Positions 1 to 11,000 of a stretch of DNA of 64,000 nucleotides are shown one piece after another. The DNA is taken from NCBI GenBank assembly GCA_035772405.1, contig JAYKKM010000222.1, positions 1,388,501 to 1,452,500 on the forward strand, given 5' to 3'. The DNA comes from Chrysogorgia sp. JL179-B06 (lineage: Eukaryota > Cnidaria > Anthozoa > Scleralcyonacea > Chrysogorgiidae). The first letter of the stretch is position 1. Every line of letters begins with the position of its first letter. Below the pieces are notes generated by a model, which did no database searches, was not told the DNA's origin, and worked only from the letters and a program-made list of their open reading frames with translations. A program made the position numbers and the translations under genes.

Positions 1-414
1 GGGGGAGGCAACAGCCCGTGTCGATCAATGCAATGGGGGATTAAGTCTAACATCAAACTCTTTCCAAAACAATGATATGTTAGAGATAAGTGATTTAACA
101 CCACAGTCGCGCAATGAATCTCGGGTTGAATTAAATGCAATAAACTCAAAGGAAACATTTGCAATCCCAGTCCGAATTAGTAACCGAAAGCGAATAAGGA
201 GAAATAAATACAGCCGGAAAGAGGAAACCATGCACGACTGTTTTTTATCGCCTCTAGGGAATCACAACCGCCCCCCAGACTGGAAAGAACACTTGGGCCT
301 CGTAGCCAAAACAACATATTAATACCAAATACGAGGTCCCATGAGCCTATGAACTGTATCAAGATATCCACCGATACATATTAATAAACAGACTGTCCCT
401 TCACTATTTTTAAC

Positions 415-1245
415 TAATGCTTGTCATATCTTGAACAAAATTGATGAGCTCAGCTCAATTGTGGAAATAAATTAACCTGATCTTATTTGTATTTCTGAAT
501 CTTGGTAGATCCTGGCATATCCGAGGGAATTATATCTATTGGATCTAGCTATGTCCCGTATCGGAAAGATAGAGGAACTCCAGGCGGCGGTTTAATTGCC
601 TATGTTAAAACTGCAATACCTTCTAGCAGCTTGTCCAACATGGAAGAGGACCACAAAGAGGTTTTATGGCTATTGTTGAAACCACAAAGACTACCAAGAC
701 CTTTCAGTTGCATTGTTATGGTTGTTGTCTATTACCCCCCTGGTCAACCGGCTATAAACGAGATCTCTATGATTGATTATCTTACTAACGGAATCGACTC
801 TATCCTCCTAAGCTATCCCTCTGCTGGAATTATAATCGCTGGAGACTTTAACAAAATGAAATTAGGACCTCTATGTAATCGTTTTGACTTGCGGAAAATT
901 GTGAAGAAACCTACTCGCGGGAATAATATTCTAGATCAGATAGTGACTAATATGTCGCCTCTGTTTCAAGAAGTGCAACATCTTCCTCCCTTGGGTCGCT
1001 CGGATCATCAATGCCTCCTTTTGAATCCAAAACATCGGATGAGTACACGCCCGTTAACTAGAACATTCAGATCGATGAAACGTTCTAACTTAATAGCTCT
1101 CGAACTAAGACTAAGCAAGACTGCCTGGAACGCAGTATACGAAGCCGAAGACGTCGATGACAAAGTCTCAATCTTCAATGGAGTAGTTACTCAAGCTCTA
1201 GATGGATGCATGCCTCTGAAAATCCATACGGATACACCCTACTGA
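415..1245 (+). pseudogene. LINE AP-like endonuclease domain, broken
   Basis: This domain nicks target DNA for retrotransposition. The beginning (about 415-505) reads LTNACHILNKIDEL, then PDLICISESW after an in-frame stop at 473-475; a small frameshift near 505 moves into the frame that runs to 1245 and holds VPYRKDRGTPGGGL, the AGDFN motif (about 841) and GRSDHQCLL (about 993), the usual C-terminal catalytic Ser-Asp-His box. The domain is almost complete apart from these breaks. A stop follows at 1245 and the RT continues in another frame from 1308. Confidence 0.85.
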
Positions 1246-1307
1246 TAAACCAGGGATGAATTCGAACATTAAAGCAGAGATTAAGCTTAGGCAACAGGCT
1301 TTTACTC

Positions 1308-3039
1308 GTGGTAACATTGGTCCAGTATAACCTTCTGCGTGTAAAGGTAGAAGATATGATAAGGAAAGCCAAATCAAATTTCTACCAAAACAAAGCTAAA
1401 ACGTTCCGCACATCTGACCCTGCGAAATGGTATAAAGCCATCTATGATTTGTCCGGAGTAAATACTCAGCAAGATGGTTTGACAGCAAATTCTATGTTTA
1501 ACGAGGTCGCCTTAGCAGAAAAGCTACAAAAATCCTTTACTGAGCCATGGAAAGATCTAAATACAACAAGTATTCCTCAACTAGATGATGTTAAAACACT
1601 TCTTAAAGACTATCCTCCCCCTTTACCCAGTATTGGTCAGATTAAGTATGCCCTCAACCATCTTAATCAGTCGAAAGCAACGGGGGCTGATGGTGTACCA
1701 GCATGGTTACTTAAACGATTTTCTAGTGTTCTAGCGCCGATTGTCCATGATATTATTACGGCTAGCATTAAACAGTGTAAGTATCCAGGTCACTACAAAC
1801 ATGGCCTGGTTACACCTGTGCCTAAAGTATATCCACCTGTTGACATTAGCAATGATTTTAGACAAATCTCTGTTCTGCCACATATTGGGAAAATTCTAGA
1901 GAGAGTACAACTACAATTCAACCAAAAGGATATCACACTACGTTCCAGTCAACATGGTTTTACTAATGGCCGCTCCACTACATCAGCTCTGATATCTATC
2001 ACACAACCATGGTTTAATGCTACTGACAATACGTGTCGTGATAAATCAGGCATTCATGCCCTCTTTATCGACTTTAAAAAGGCCTTTGATTTAGTTGATC
2101 ACTTGCACTGATGAATGTCAATAAAAGTTTCTGGTTGTGGTTAAAAGCTTCTTGTTTGGTAGAACTCAGCAGGTCAAGTTAAATCAATCATTATCTTCGA
2201 TCGAGAGCTGTCCAGTTGGAGTACCACAAGGATCTGTACTTTCGCCGACCTTATTTAATATCCACATTGACGACTTAGATGCTTGTGTTTCTGATGAACT
2301 TGAGGTCAGCACACACAAATATGCTGATGACTGTACACAAAGTGAATGTATCATGAAGGGAGAGCGTAGCAACATGCAGGAAGTCTTAGACTCTGTCCAG
2401 AACTAGTCAGATACCAACAAAATGAAGTTGAACGCGAAGAAAACGAAAGATATGTGGATTTGCTTTGGGAAATCTATCCCACAGCCACCCAATCTTTACA
2501 CCGCGGATGATATGATCGAAAGAGTAGATACATTCAAGTTACTTGGTGTTGGCTGTCAAAGTAACATGAAATGGAATTCTCACATTAAAGAAATTACCCG
2601 TAAAGGAAATAGGAGATTACACCATCTAAGGCAGTGTAGGAAGGCTCACCTTCCTACGGAAGTCGGTCTTGCAACCTACTGCACCAAAATTCGACCCATG
2701 CTTGAATATGCTGCACCAGTTTGGGATGGCCTACCTCTCTACTTAGTGAACGACCTTGAACGTATCCAAAGAAGAAGTTTACGCATTATTGGTTTACCGG
2801 TCGACGCACTTCCTTCGCTTAGCGAAAGAAGAGAGAAACTAACTCTTCGAGAAATAGAGGCAATTATTCGTGACACAAACCATCCCTGTCACTACCTTGT
2901 CCCTGTCGCACATAAACATGACTATTCTACTAGAATTAAAGAAAATAGTGCTAATGTAGGTAACATTATATCTAGAACTGAAAGACATAAATCATCGTTT
3001 ATGCCTCGGGCAATTGAACTTTTTAACAATAAACTTTAA
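1308..3039 (+). pseudogene. LINE reverse transcriptase and C-terminal region, broken
   Basis: Copies element RNA into DNA. Motifs seen in order: SKATGADGVPAWLLK, LVTPVPKV, FIDFKKAFDLVDH (motif A, about 2070-2100), GVPQGSVLSPTLFN (motif B, about 2218-2260), and KYADDCTQ (catalytic YADD, about 2317-2340). The tail LLGVGCQSNMKWNSH and LEYAAPVWDGL are typical of CR1/L2-like LINEs. One frameshift lies between 2111 and 2137 and an in-frame TAG at 2404-2406. Without these, 2137-3039 is one frame. The catalytic residues are intact, so inactivation is by frame loss. Confidence 0.9.
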
Positions 3040-3132
3040 ATTTTTTATTGTAATATATGTAATTCATAATTTTATATTGATATTGTAAGTCCACTGTATT
3101 TTTTTTACCTAAGGTGGATTATTATTAAAGCT

Positions 3133-3667
3133 CTAAATTATTATTATGTAGATACCTACTAATTCACAGACTTCGGCTCCATCGTAGCTCCCCATTGTGA
3201 CGTCAAATGTGTTGTCGCCGTCCCTTTTTACCCATCCATTACCTTCGTTAAAAAGTAGCGACTCGCGTGCGTGCATAATGATTTCCAAATCACTCTGGTC
3301 GATCGGTACGAATTCCTTGGCATAATCTATGGCTTTCGTTAGCAGTTCTTCCGTTATCGATGCGTAGTAGTCGACTATATCAAACTGTGGAAGCTGCAAT
3401 TTTCCTTGTCTTCTAATGTGTTGAACCACTCTATCACGCTCTTCGTATTCTTCCACTGGTGCATTTGGGTTTTTTCTTTCGTGCATGCGTTTATTCTCTC
3501 TAATACTTGCTTGCTAACTCGTCCTAGGATGCTTTTCGCCGGGTTTATCAGTCGGCATTTTGGTGTATTGTTGAAGTTCTCCTTGTGGTCCTTGAGGGTG
3601 ATGAAGGCTTGTTGCTTGGCAAGGATTGTGGTTCTCTCTTGGATGTCTAATCTTGATGCGATCTGTT
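3133..3667 (-). pseudogene. PLE reverse transcriptase fragment (inverted)
   Basis: Reading from 3667 down, it starts ASRLDIQERTTILAKQQ, then FITLKDHKENF and CRLINPAKS (conserved before the palm in Penelope RTs), then NTKSVIEWFN. A frameshift near 3380 is needed to continue into FDIVDYYASI (motif A) and MGSYDGAEVCELVG (motif B), where the match to the second PLE at 32.7 kb stops. Motif C is absent because of the junction. The fragment is non-functional. Confidence 0.88.
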
Positions 3668-3669
3668 AG

Positions 3670-4284
3670 ACGAATGTAGGCAAGAAATTTTTACAACTTA
3701 TTGACAAGCACTTCCCCAGCAACCATAAATTTCATAAGATTTTCAATAGGAACAATATCAAGGTTAGCTACAGCTGTATGCCAAATATGTCGAGCGTCAT
3801 AACATCGCATAACCGAAAAATACTTAACAACCAGGAAGAAAGCCAAAGTAAGACATGCAACTGTAAAGTCAAGAAGGATTGCCCCCTCCAAGGAAATTGC
3901 CTAACTCGAAGCCTGGTTTACCGAGCCCACATCACAACTGACACAGACACTAACGGAACAAATTACATTGGATTGACAGAACATACCTTCAAGGACCGAC
4001 TCTACAAACATCGAAATTCATTCCGCTACCAAAACAAAATCAACTCAACAGAACTCTCAAAACATGTTTGGAACTTACGAGAAAAAAACGCTTCAAACCC
4101 TGAAATAAAGTGGTCACTGTTAGACAGCGCGCCTGCCTTCCGAAACGGATCAACACGATGTGAACTTTGCCTAGCCGAAAAGTATCATATCATTTTCGAA
4201 AAATACAGACTTCTAAACAAACGAAACGAACTTCTATCAAGCTGCCGCCACATAAACAAATACCTACTACATAACTTCAAATAA
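3670..4284 (+). pseudogene. PLE linker and GIY-YIG endonuclease fragment
   Basis: An open frame without its own natural start (TAG just upstream at 3667-3669; the first ATG is at 3778). It begins FLQLIDKHFPSNHKFHKIFN and matches the other PLE copy at the same place. It continues with a cysteine-rich knuckle (CNCKVKKDCPLQGNC) and the endonuclease (YIGLTEHTFKDRLYKHRNSF, then ELSKHVWNLRE, then CELCLAEKYHI). In PLEs this domain nicks the target site. The 3' end looks intact to its stop codon. Confidence 0.9.
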
Positions 4285-4364
4285 ACACCGCCCGACAATT
4301 AGCGCTTTTGATCCATGCCGCGCGAATTGTATATAATTCAGTGAATATACGTTGATGTTAGTTA

Positions 4365-4407
4365 GTCGTCTGATGATTGCCTTAGGCATGAAACACAGTG
4401 TTACGGC
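4365..4407 (+). ncRNA. Hammerhead ribozyme (PLE type, short stem III)
   Basis: The three-stem hammerhead core can be drawn by eye. Stem I is GUCGU/ACGGC (4365-4369 with 4403-4407), then the CUGAUGA box at 4370-4376. Stem II is a short hairpin (4377-4389), followed by GAA at 4390-4392. Stem III is 3 bp, ACA/UGU (4393-4395 with 4399-4401), and the cleavage-site base is U4402. Hammerheads with such a minimal stem III are known from Penelope-like elements. It lies 80 bp after the endonuclease stop codon, as expected for the element 3' end. No activity is shown here. Confidence 0.82.
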
Positions 4408-4512
4408 ATCTGTAAAAGTTTAGATTTTACATATACTTTATAACTAGCTCTACAATTTTTGTATCGAGCACTCTTACTTACTGGGATTTTCTCCATGTTT
4501 TGGTCTATTCAC

Positions 4513-4517
<5 letters not shown>

Positions 4518-4590
<73 letters not shown>
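4518..4590. repeat. (TA)n microsatellite
   Basis: Almost pure TA dinucleotide between the inverted PLE copy and the PLE-type palindrome that follows. Confidence 0.98.
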
Positions 4591-4638
4591 GTAGTAGAAA
4601 ACAAAAAGACAATCTCGAGTTACTTCATTTGAACTTTA

Positions 4639-4696
4639 ATTCACTACAAATCTGTTTCGTATGGTAAGCGAAGCTTACCACACTCTTCAGGTGAAT
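4639..4696 (-). ncRNA. Hammerhead ribozyme in left palindrome arm
   Basis: On the minus strand: stem I AUUCAC/GUGAAU (6 bp, fully paired; 4691-4696 with 4639-4644), CUGAAGA box (4684-4690), long stem II closed by a UUC loop (inside 4659-4683), GAA (4656-4658), stem III ACA/UGU with loop GAUU (4646-4655), cleavage base A (4645). All core positions agree with the CUGANGA...GAA...UH consensus. Confidence 0.85.
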
Positions 4697-5163
4697 AGTG
4701 CAACTGATGTTAATACACAGGAAACTCGAGTTTATGTTGATCTACAGGATGAATCAATCATACGGATGGCATCATGACAGGATGGTCTATTGTTTGGTGT
4801 GACATTTACAGGTGTGATAGTAGGTGTGATAATAGTAGGTTGGTTATTGATCGTTTAACAAATATATTTTCCTATGTGTACAAGTGGATACAAGTTCATT
4901 TCTTCTGTTGAGTGAGCCTAGTTTCGGATAGCAACTTGTATCCACTTGAATAATGAACTTCAATGAACTTGTATCCACTTGTAGACATAGGAAAAAATAT
5001 TTGTTAAGCAATCAATAACCAACTTACTATTATCACACCAACTATCACACCTGTAAATGTCACACCAAACAATAGACCAGTGTCATGATGCCATCCGTAT
5101 AATCAATTCATCCTGTAGATCAACATAAACTCAAGTTTCCTGTGTATTAACATCAGTTGCAAT

Positions 5164-5223
5164 ATTCACCTGAAGAGCGTGGTAAGCTTCGCTTACCATA
5201 CGAAACAGATTTGAGTAGTGAAT
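5164..5223 (+). ncRNA. Hammerhead ribozyme, damaged copy in right arm
   Basis: Same layout as the left-arm copy (AUUCAC, CUGAAGA at 5170-5176, long stem II, GAAACA), but two extra bases (AG) sit after UUUG, between stem III and the cleavage site, so the 3' strand of stem III and the cleavage base are displaced. Probably inactive or weakly active. Confidence 0.7.
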
Positions 5224-5323
5224 TAAAGTTTAAATGAAGTAACTCGAGATTGTCTTTTTGTTTTACTATCCTGCTCTACCCCGGTATCGAGCACTCTACT
5301 CATATGATTTCTATCCTGACAAT

Positions 5324-5488
<165 letters not shown>

Positions 5489-5593
5489 ATTTTTTTGTTT
5501 GTAGTAGATAAAAGAGTGCTCAATACTGTGAATATTTAGCAGAGCAATATAAATTTGTAATAAATATCTATACAGTTTTAAGATATTTATTAA

Positions 5594-5988
<395 letters not shown>

Positions 5989-6435
5989 TGTGCAAAAAAA
6001 CATCAAATGGGTGGGATGGGTGGTGATTTCACTTTACTGAGCTTAACGTAGCTTATTGTGTAAGGCTCAGTCTCTTGATCACAATGCATGATTCCGATGG
6101 TGCGTGTTGAAGTCTTATCAAGACGAATATATGTATTGTAATTGGTAGATTTCCCGCGAAAGAGACCAATAGTGTCTTCATCCCCTCGCCCGGCGCGAAG
6201 CAAGGGTGCTAATATCGACCGGCGTTTAGTCCCTTATCACGAGATGCTAGCGGGTCCTGATCTCGGTCGAGTTTATTTGTTTATATGCATCAACGGCCGT
6301 CCGCGCGACATCGGAAAATTTGTTCCTGGTAACTAGATTCTCAGCATTTGAATTAATATTTAAATTGAACCGTCACATGATTCAAAGGTTTTTTTTCCAA
6401 AAGAGACATAACTTTTTGAGGGAATAGAAATCCGA
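5989..6435. other. No recognisable gene
   Basis: Higher GC than its surroundings around 6130-6300. A short plus frame (6142-6336) is open, but its product resembles nothing I know and no splice or start context supports it. Confidence 0.5.
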
Positions 6436-6880
6436 GTATGTATTTTGACTCGCTAATTTCAAATCTGTTTTCAGAATTGAAAACGGTTATATATTGATGG
6501 AGATATTCAAAATAATATACGACGAAGTGACCGGCTAATATAGCCGACCAAGCCGACTAATTTCTAAGTACATAAGTTTTTACGAAGGCTACTCACGTTC
6601 TCGTAATATAGTAAACAGATATGTTATGTATGTTGACTCGCTAATTCCAAATCTGTTTTCAGAGTTTAAATCGGTTAAATGTTGGCCGAGATAAGTATAG
6701 ATAACGTTCAAACATTTCTTCGACGAAACGGGCTTTTGCAAATTGTGATTTTTTGCAAAACAAAATGCACGGCCACGGCGTGCGAGGTCTGGGAACCATG
6801 GATTAAGGAAATTCCCGTAGGGGGGGGGGGGGGGGGGGGGGGGGTTAGAAAAGGCGGGCGAGGGGATTATTGCGAATTCG
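6436..6880 (+). repeat. Dispersed repeat, copy 1, with a 25-nt G run
   Basis: Matches 23820-24260 in the same orientation over most of its length, including the tract TTCTTCGACGAAACGGGC and the end GGGATTATTGCG. It has an internal direct duplication (AATCTGTTTTCAGA occurs twice). At 6820-6844 there are 25 consecutive G; copy 2 has only a short G run at the same place (about 24203). The end sequence GGGATTATTGC also occurs in the foldback at 60.8-62.4 kb, so the three probably share an end family. Confidence 0.75.
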
Positions 6881-6904
6881 TATTTCTAGTTGGTAGGCTA
6901 TTCG

Positions 6905-6950
6905 TTACCTTGTGTTTGGCACGTGCGTTACCTTGTGTTTGGCACGTGCG
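6905..6950 (+). repeat. 23-bp tandem duplication
   Basis: Two adjacent copies of TTACCTTGTGTTTGGCACGT plus three bases. Confidence 0.9.
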
Positions 6951-7742
6951 GAGTCATGTTGATCGCAACTATAGGACTGACCTTTATACCCGTCTGGAGT
7001 TTCTTTGAGTTATTGACAGCTGAAAAACAGACCTTTTCCAGACCCCTGCCAATTCACGAGGTATTTGCACAGCTTACCTTTTGCTTAAACGTTTTGTCTC
7101 ATTAACTTAAATTTATCTATGCTATATGGGGCGCCAAATGTAAAAAAAATGTTTAGGACAAAAATGTGTTGATTTTACGATTATTTACCTATAGAAACAT
7201 TATCTAGGCTTATATATAAATTGGCTTTATAAAAACCATAGTTGACATTAAAATTGAATTCATTATTAATTTCAATCATCAAGAGCACTATATTCAAGTA
7301 CAATAACTGAGATTCAAACGATAAGCGGCAATTAGCTTCGAATTCAATTTTATGATGCTTTACAACATCGGGAAGACCACTTCAACAAAGTCATATACTT
7401 GCAAATTTTAGAAAGTGCGTTCAAGACACATAGCTGTTTTACTACTATCCCGTATTCGCTTGGAAAGAGCATTGTTTTTAGTCTGGACGTTCACCTGTGG
7501 TGAGGTACGTGTCCTAAAATGGACGTTGGTTCATACGTTTAGGAGCTGTGCTGTCTGCCCAGTCTATGTCTTTTTTTGTATATGACTTTTTTGCACAGTA
7601 GTGTACCGACTCTTCAAATTCAATTCGTATGGCTCATGACAGCAATTCTATCCATGACCTGACCAAGTCTTGTAGTATTGGCGATGTTGCTGCAGGGATC
7701 AATTATGATCTAACTAACTATCCTATTCTTTCTTTCTTCAAG

Positions 7743-8058
7743 TAAAACGCGTTGCTTCTCAACAACCCTTGATGATCCATGTTGCAAGCAGAGCGGAATA
7801 TATCCGGAAATACTCAATAATTAACATATATTTTAGAAGACATGAAACTGTGGAATTCAAAAAGATATTCGACGTTCGCTATGACGATAGTCGTATTGCA
7901 TATTCATGGACTCGTGATCGGAGAGTATCACTCCAGTTGGATGAGCAACCGTCTTTATTCTTGGCTAATACGACCTTAAATGACAGTGGGACATATAAAT
8001 ATTCTATAAAGACTTATTATTTACAAATGACTTTGGAAGTTAAACGTCACAATCGCAG
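7743..8058 (+). CDS. Ig receptor exon: membrane-distal, cysteine-less Ig-like domain
   Basis: Acceptor after a pyrimidine-rich run (TTCTTTCTTTCTTCAAG) at 7742; donor CAG|GTAAGC at 8058/8059. The reading enters with two bases of a split codon (phase 1). The product of about 104 residues has YSWTRD (C strand) and SLFLANTTLNDSGTYKYSI, in which DSGTYKY is the Ig F-strand motif with Tyr in place of the usual Cys. There is no cysteine in the whole domain. It leaves in phase 2, unlike the phase 1 needed by the next exon; a weaker donor at 8046 (after LEVK) would restore phase 1. Confidence 0.65.
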
Positions 8059-11000
8059 GTAAGCTCCCGTCGACTGGATTCAGTTTAATTGAATACCTAA
8101 CCTGGTGTTAATTATTGGTTAACGTTCATTTCCCGAACAACAGGCTAAAGATATATTTTTATTTTTATTATTTTTATTTTTATTTCATGTAGCCAAGTAA
8201 AACTTTGTGCATTATAGGGAAGTGTTAGGAGTAGTATACAGACTGGGGGTTCTGCTGCCGGTGGATCACTTTGATCCACCAATGATATCATTATTTCTAA
8301 GTTGTATATTAATTTATTCATCTTTGCAGTGTTTACTATATTAATTTATTCAAGCTGCCCTCTTACACCTTCAGGATACCCAAATCTTCAATGGTATTCA
8401 TTTTACACTGCCTTATTGGTTATGCTTACGTCACATTCCTCATGGGCCCTTAACCCTAATCTTTTCCACCTCACCACCCTAAATGCCCTTAATTATGCCA
8501 CCGGAACCCTTTCCGATTCCTTCCGACTGCATTACGTCATTTTGGTATGATGTCATTTCCGATTAGCCGGCGAGTCTTTCCGATGATGGCATAGCGTCAT
8601 TATCAAAAGATCGCTCATCAGATTTCTTAATAGCATAAGAAACACAATACTTTATGGCCACATGGTCAGACTTCTGTAGGATAGCGAAGTATACACGTAC
8701 GGCACATGCGCCATGGATATATGGGATGAACTAAGGAGAAATGACGTTGACGTCGATAAAATCACCCTATGCTTTCATATTTACGCTTGTCTTGAATATG
8801 AAGAGATTTACAACAGGCTAAGTAGTCAAGTCAACAGACTAAGCCTTCGCCGCATCTACAAAGAGATGGAGAACCATTTTGGCGGTATCTAACTTTAGTA
8901 TGTAGAGTACGCGATTCCTATGAGGAAGAAACCATTCCGGCACTACGCTACATTTCAATAAGGTCGGTTTCTGTTGTGGTTTCTGAGATAAAAATTTAAA
9001 CAATTTAAACATCGATCATCTGGAATTCCATGTCCGTTATAGTAGGGAATCTATAATTAATGCACTGTGTAATTTGCATGAATAAATTTTGAAACATAGA
9101 AAAATTGGAAATTCAAAACATTGTCACATTCATGCATGGCTAAGAAGGATCTGCCAAACCAGGAAACAGCTTTGAGCATAATTCAAAACATTTTATAAAA
9201 CCTTATAGCTACTACGTCCAGACATCATTGCGTCCATGAAAACTCTGAAATGAAAATCTTATAGCCCATGTAAATTTATGGCCGATGAATTTGAAACGTA
9301 CTAGCTCTATATGATTATTTTATTACTTAATAAATAAATTACTATCTTATGATCAGCTATCTAAAACAATAAAAAGTGGGTATAAAAAGTGGTTTACAGC
9401 TGTTGTGATCCAATGGTTACCACACATGGCTATAAGCTGGGAGACCCGGGTTCATATCTTGGGTCGGACCACCACTCATGATCTTAATAAAATAATTGAG
9501 TAGAAAGTGCTGATTTTGCAACAACACCAACAAATGGTAATCTGTTGAATTTCGGGTCTTCTCGGAAAACCACCTTAAATCGTAGGCCCTGCATGGATCC
9601 TTTTTTTCCGTTCACCTAAGAGTGATAAACTGAATAGCCGAGCGCTTAAAACATGAGCCTCTGGGTCGGATAAATAGGGTAACCTTATCCTGTGTGATCG
9701 ACTCTAAATAAATCACACTCGTACATACTCAACATATTACTAACACGTAGGACTATCTTCTTCTGTTTTTAGACGTACCTAACGCACAGATAACGTGTCC
9801 GCAGCAAGTAACATTAAGCGAACATGGGAACTTCTCTTGTTGGTGTAAAGCAGTTAGAGCTCACTTTTCTCCAACGGCAAGCTGGGTAAAGAATGGTCAT
9901 ATTTTACGAGAACCGAGCAGTGCTGACGAACAACTTTATTTGCGTAACGTAAGTAAGGAGTCCTCTGGTACATACGTATGTCGAGCACAGCTGTACACGT
10001 TGGTTGGTGAAAGATCTACTGAAATTACAGTTCAGTGTAAGTCTTGCTCCCTTTACAAACCTTGTTGAAATGACCAATGTAGAAACGAAAAAAAATTAAA
10101 ATGTAATTTGAACTAGCTCCTCAGTAAAAAAACTGCCTTGGCTTCTGGCAGATTAAAGTGCCGCTGTGATCAAATTTTTAGTATCCCGAATTTTTACATA
10201 TTTGTAAAGAGCGTGGTGTTCTTACATAACTTGCCAAATTTCAAGCAATTCCGAGCATGGGAAGTTGCATTTTCAGACTGTTTTTATACGAAATTATCCG
10301 GCCGCCATTACTCGAACATGTTCCGGACGCTCAGGTTGCGATTAGAGGCACGTCGAAGACTCAACACGTGGCTAGTTGTGCATGAATATAAAGCTACTTA
10401 GGGAAAACTTTGTATTGTAACTTGTCGTATAATTTACATAAAACTTTGTCACGTGTTGAGTCTTTGACGTCACAATTACATACTGTGCTGTGGAATCGCG
10501 GGCTCGTTTGGAACCAGTTTTGAGCAATGGTGGACAAAATTTGGGCGACTTTGGAGGTTAAACTTCTTGTGATAGAATGTTTATTGTTCATTTTTTGGCA
10601 AATCTGAACATTTATTAACCTAAAATGATGTTCTGTAATAAAAAATGCCACGAAACGTAATGTGATATTTCATCATAGGGGCACTTTCATTTAATAATTC
10701 TAATTGCAAATACTGATTAGTAATAGATAGAGGAATTTTCTTTAATTTACCTAGATGCCCCAAGAATACTTTCTTTCCATGGCATAGTTTCCAACGATAG
10801 TTCACTCACGTTAACTTGTCACGCAGAATCACAACCAAGGCCCACCTATCGAATCTTTTCAAACAATACAAAAGTTAAAGAAATACTAAATGGAATAGTA
10901 ATTATTCACAATTATACGAGTTCAAATAAATATGCAACATACAAATGCGTTGCCAGCAACAAGTTGGGGCATGATTCACAGGAATTAACACATGATTCAC

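Larger units (their letters stand above)
1..3147 (+). mobile_element. Decayed non-LTR retrotransposon (LINE), 5' end outside window
   Basis: The stretch reads as one LINE in order: an unrecognised upstream coding piece (frame open 77-322), an APE-type endonuclease, a reverse transcriptase and a C-terminal region, ending in a short (ATT)n-like tail near 3130-3147. The frame is lost several times (near 473, 505, 1245-1308, 2111-2137, 2404), so it is dead. The APE plus RT layout and the tail fit the CR1/L2/Jockey-like clades; I cannot assign the clade without a tree. The minus-strand Penelope piece starts directly at its 3' end. Confidence 0.9.
3130..4500. mobile_element. Penelope-like element copy with inverted 5' segment
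   Basis: The left half (3133-3667) encodes PLE reverse transcriptase on the minus strand; the right half (3670-4284) encodes the PLE linker and GIY-YIG end on the plus strand, followed by a 3' region with a hammerhead ribozyme and a (TA)n tract. The two halves abut near 3668, and the part of the RT between them (compare the copy at 32586-34263) is missing. This arrangement is what twin priming gives: an inverted 5' segment joined to the 3' segment with loss at the junction. Confidence 0.85.
4590..5280. repeat. Large palindrome made of two head-to-head PLE-type ends
   Basis: Arms about 4590-4885 and 4975-5278 are reverse complements with scattered differences; the spacer is about 90 bp. Each arm carries one hammerhead motif (4639-4696 minus, 5164-5223 plus). 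There is no coding sequence between the arms. The whole lies between (TA)n tracts. It resembles the 134-bp inverted ends of the PLE at 32.6 kb, so I read it as the terminal repeats of a PLE that lost its gene or never had one. Confidence 0.8.

Noticed and set aside
3406..3669. Plus-strand frame over the inverted PLE piece
   Set aside because: Antisense shadow of the PLE reverse transcriptase.
6003..6336. GC-richer frames on both strands around 6.1-6.3 kb
   Set aside because: No known motif, splice context or start; left as unassigned.
6956..7105. Signal-peptide-like frame (MLIATIGLTFIPVW) upstream of the Ig exons
   Set aside because: The only nearby donor-like site is in the wrong phase for the first Ig exon and the sequence is next to a dispersed repeat; not enough to call the receptor start.
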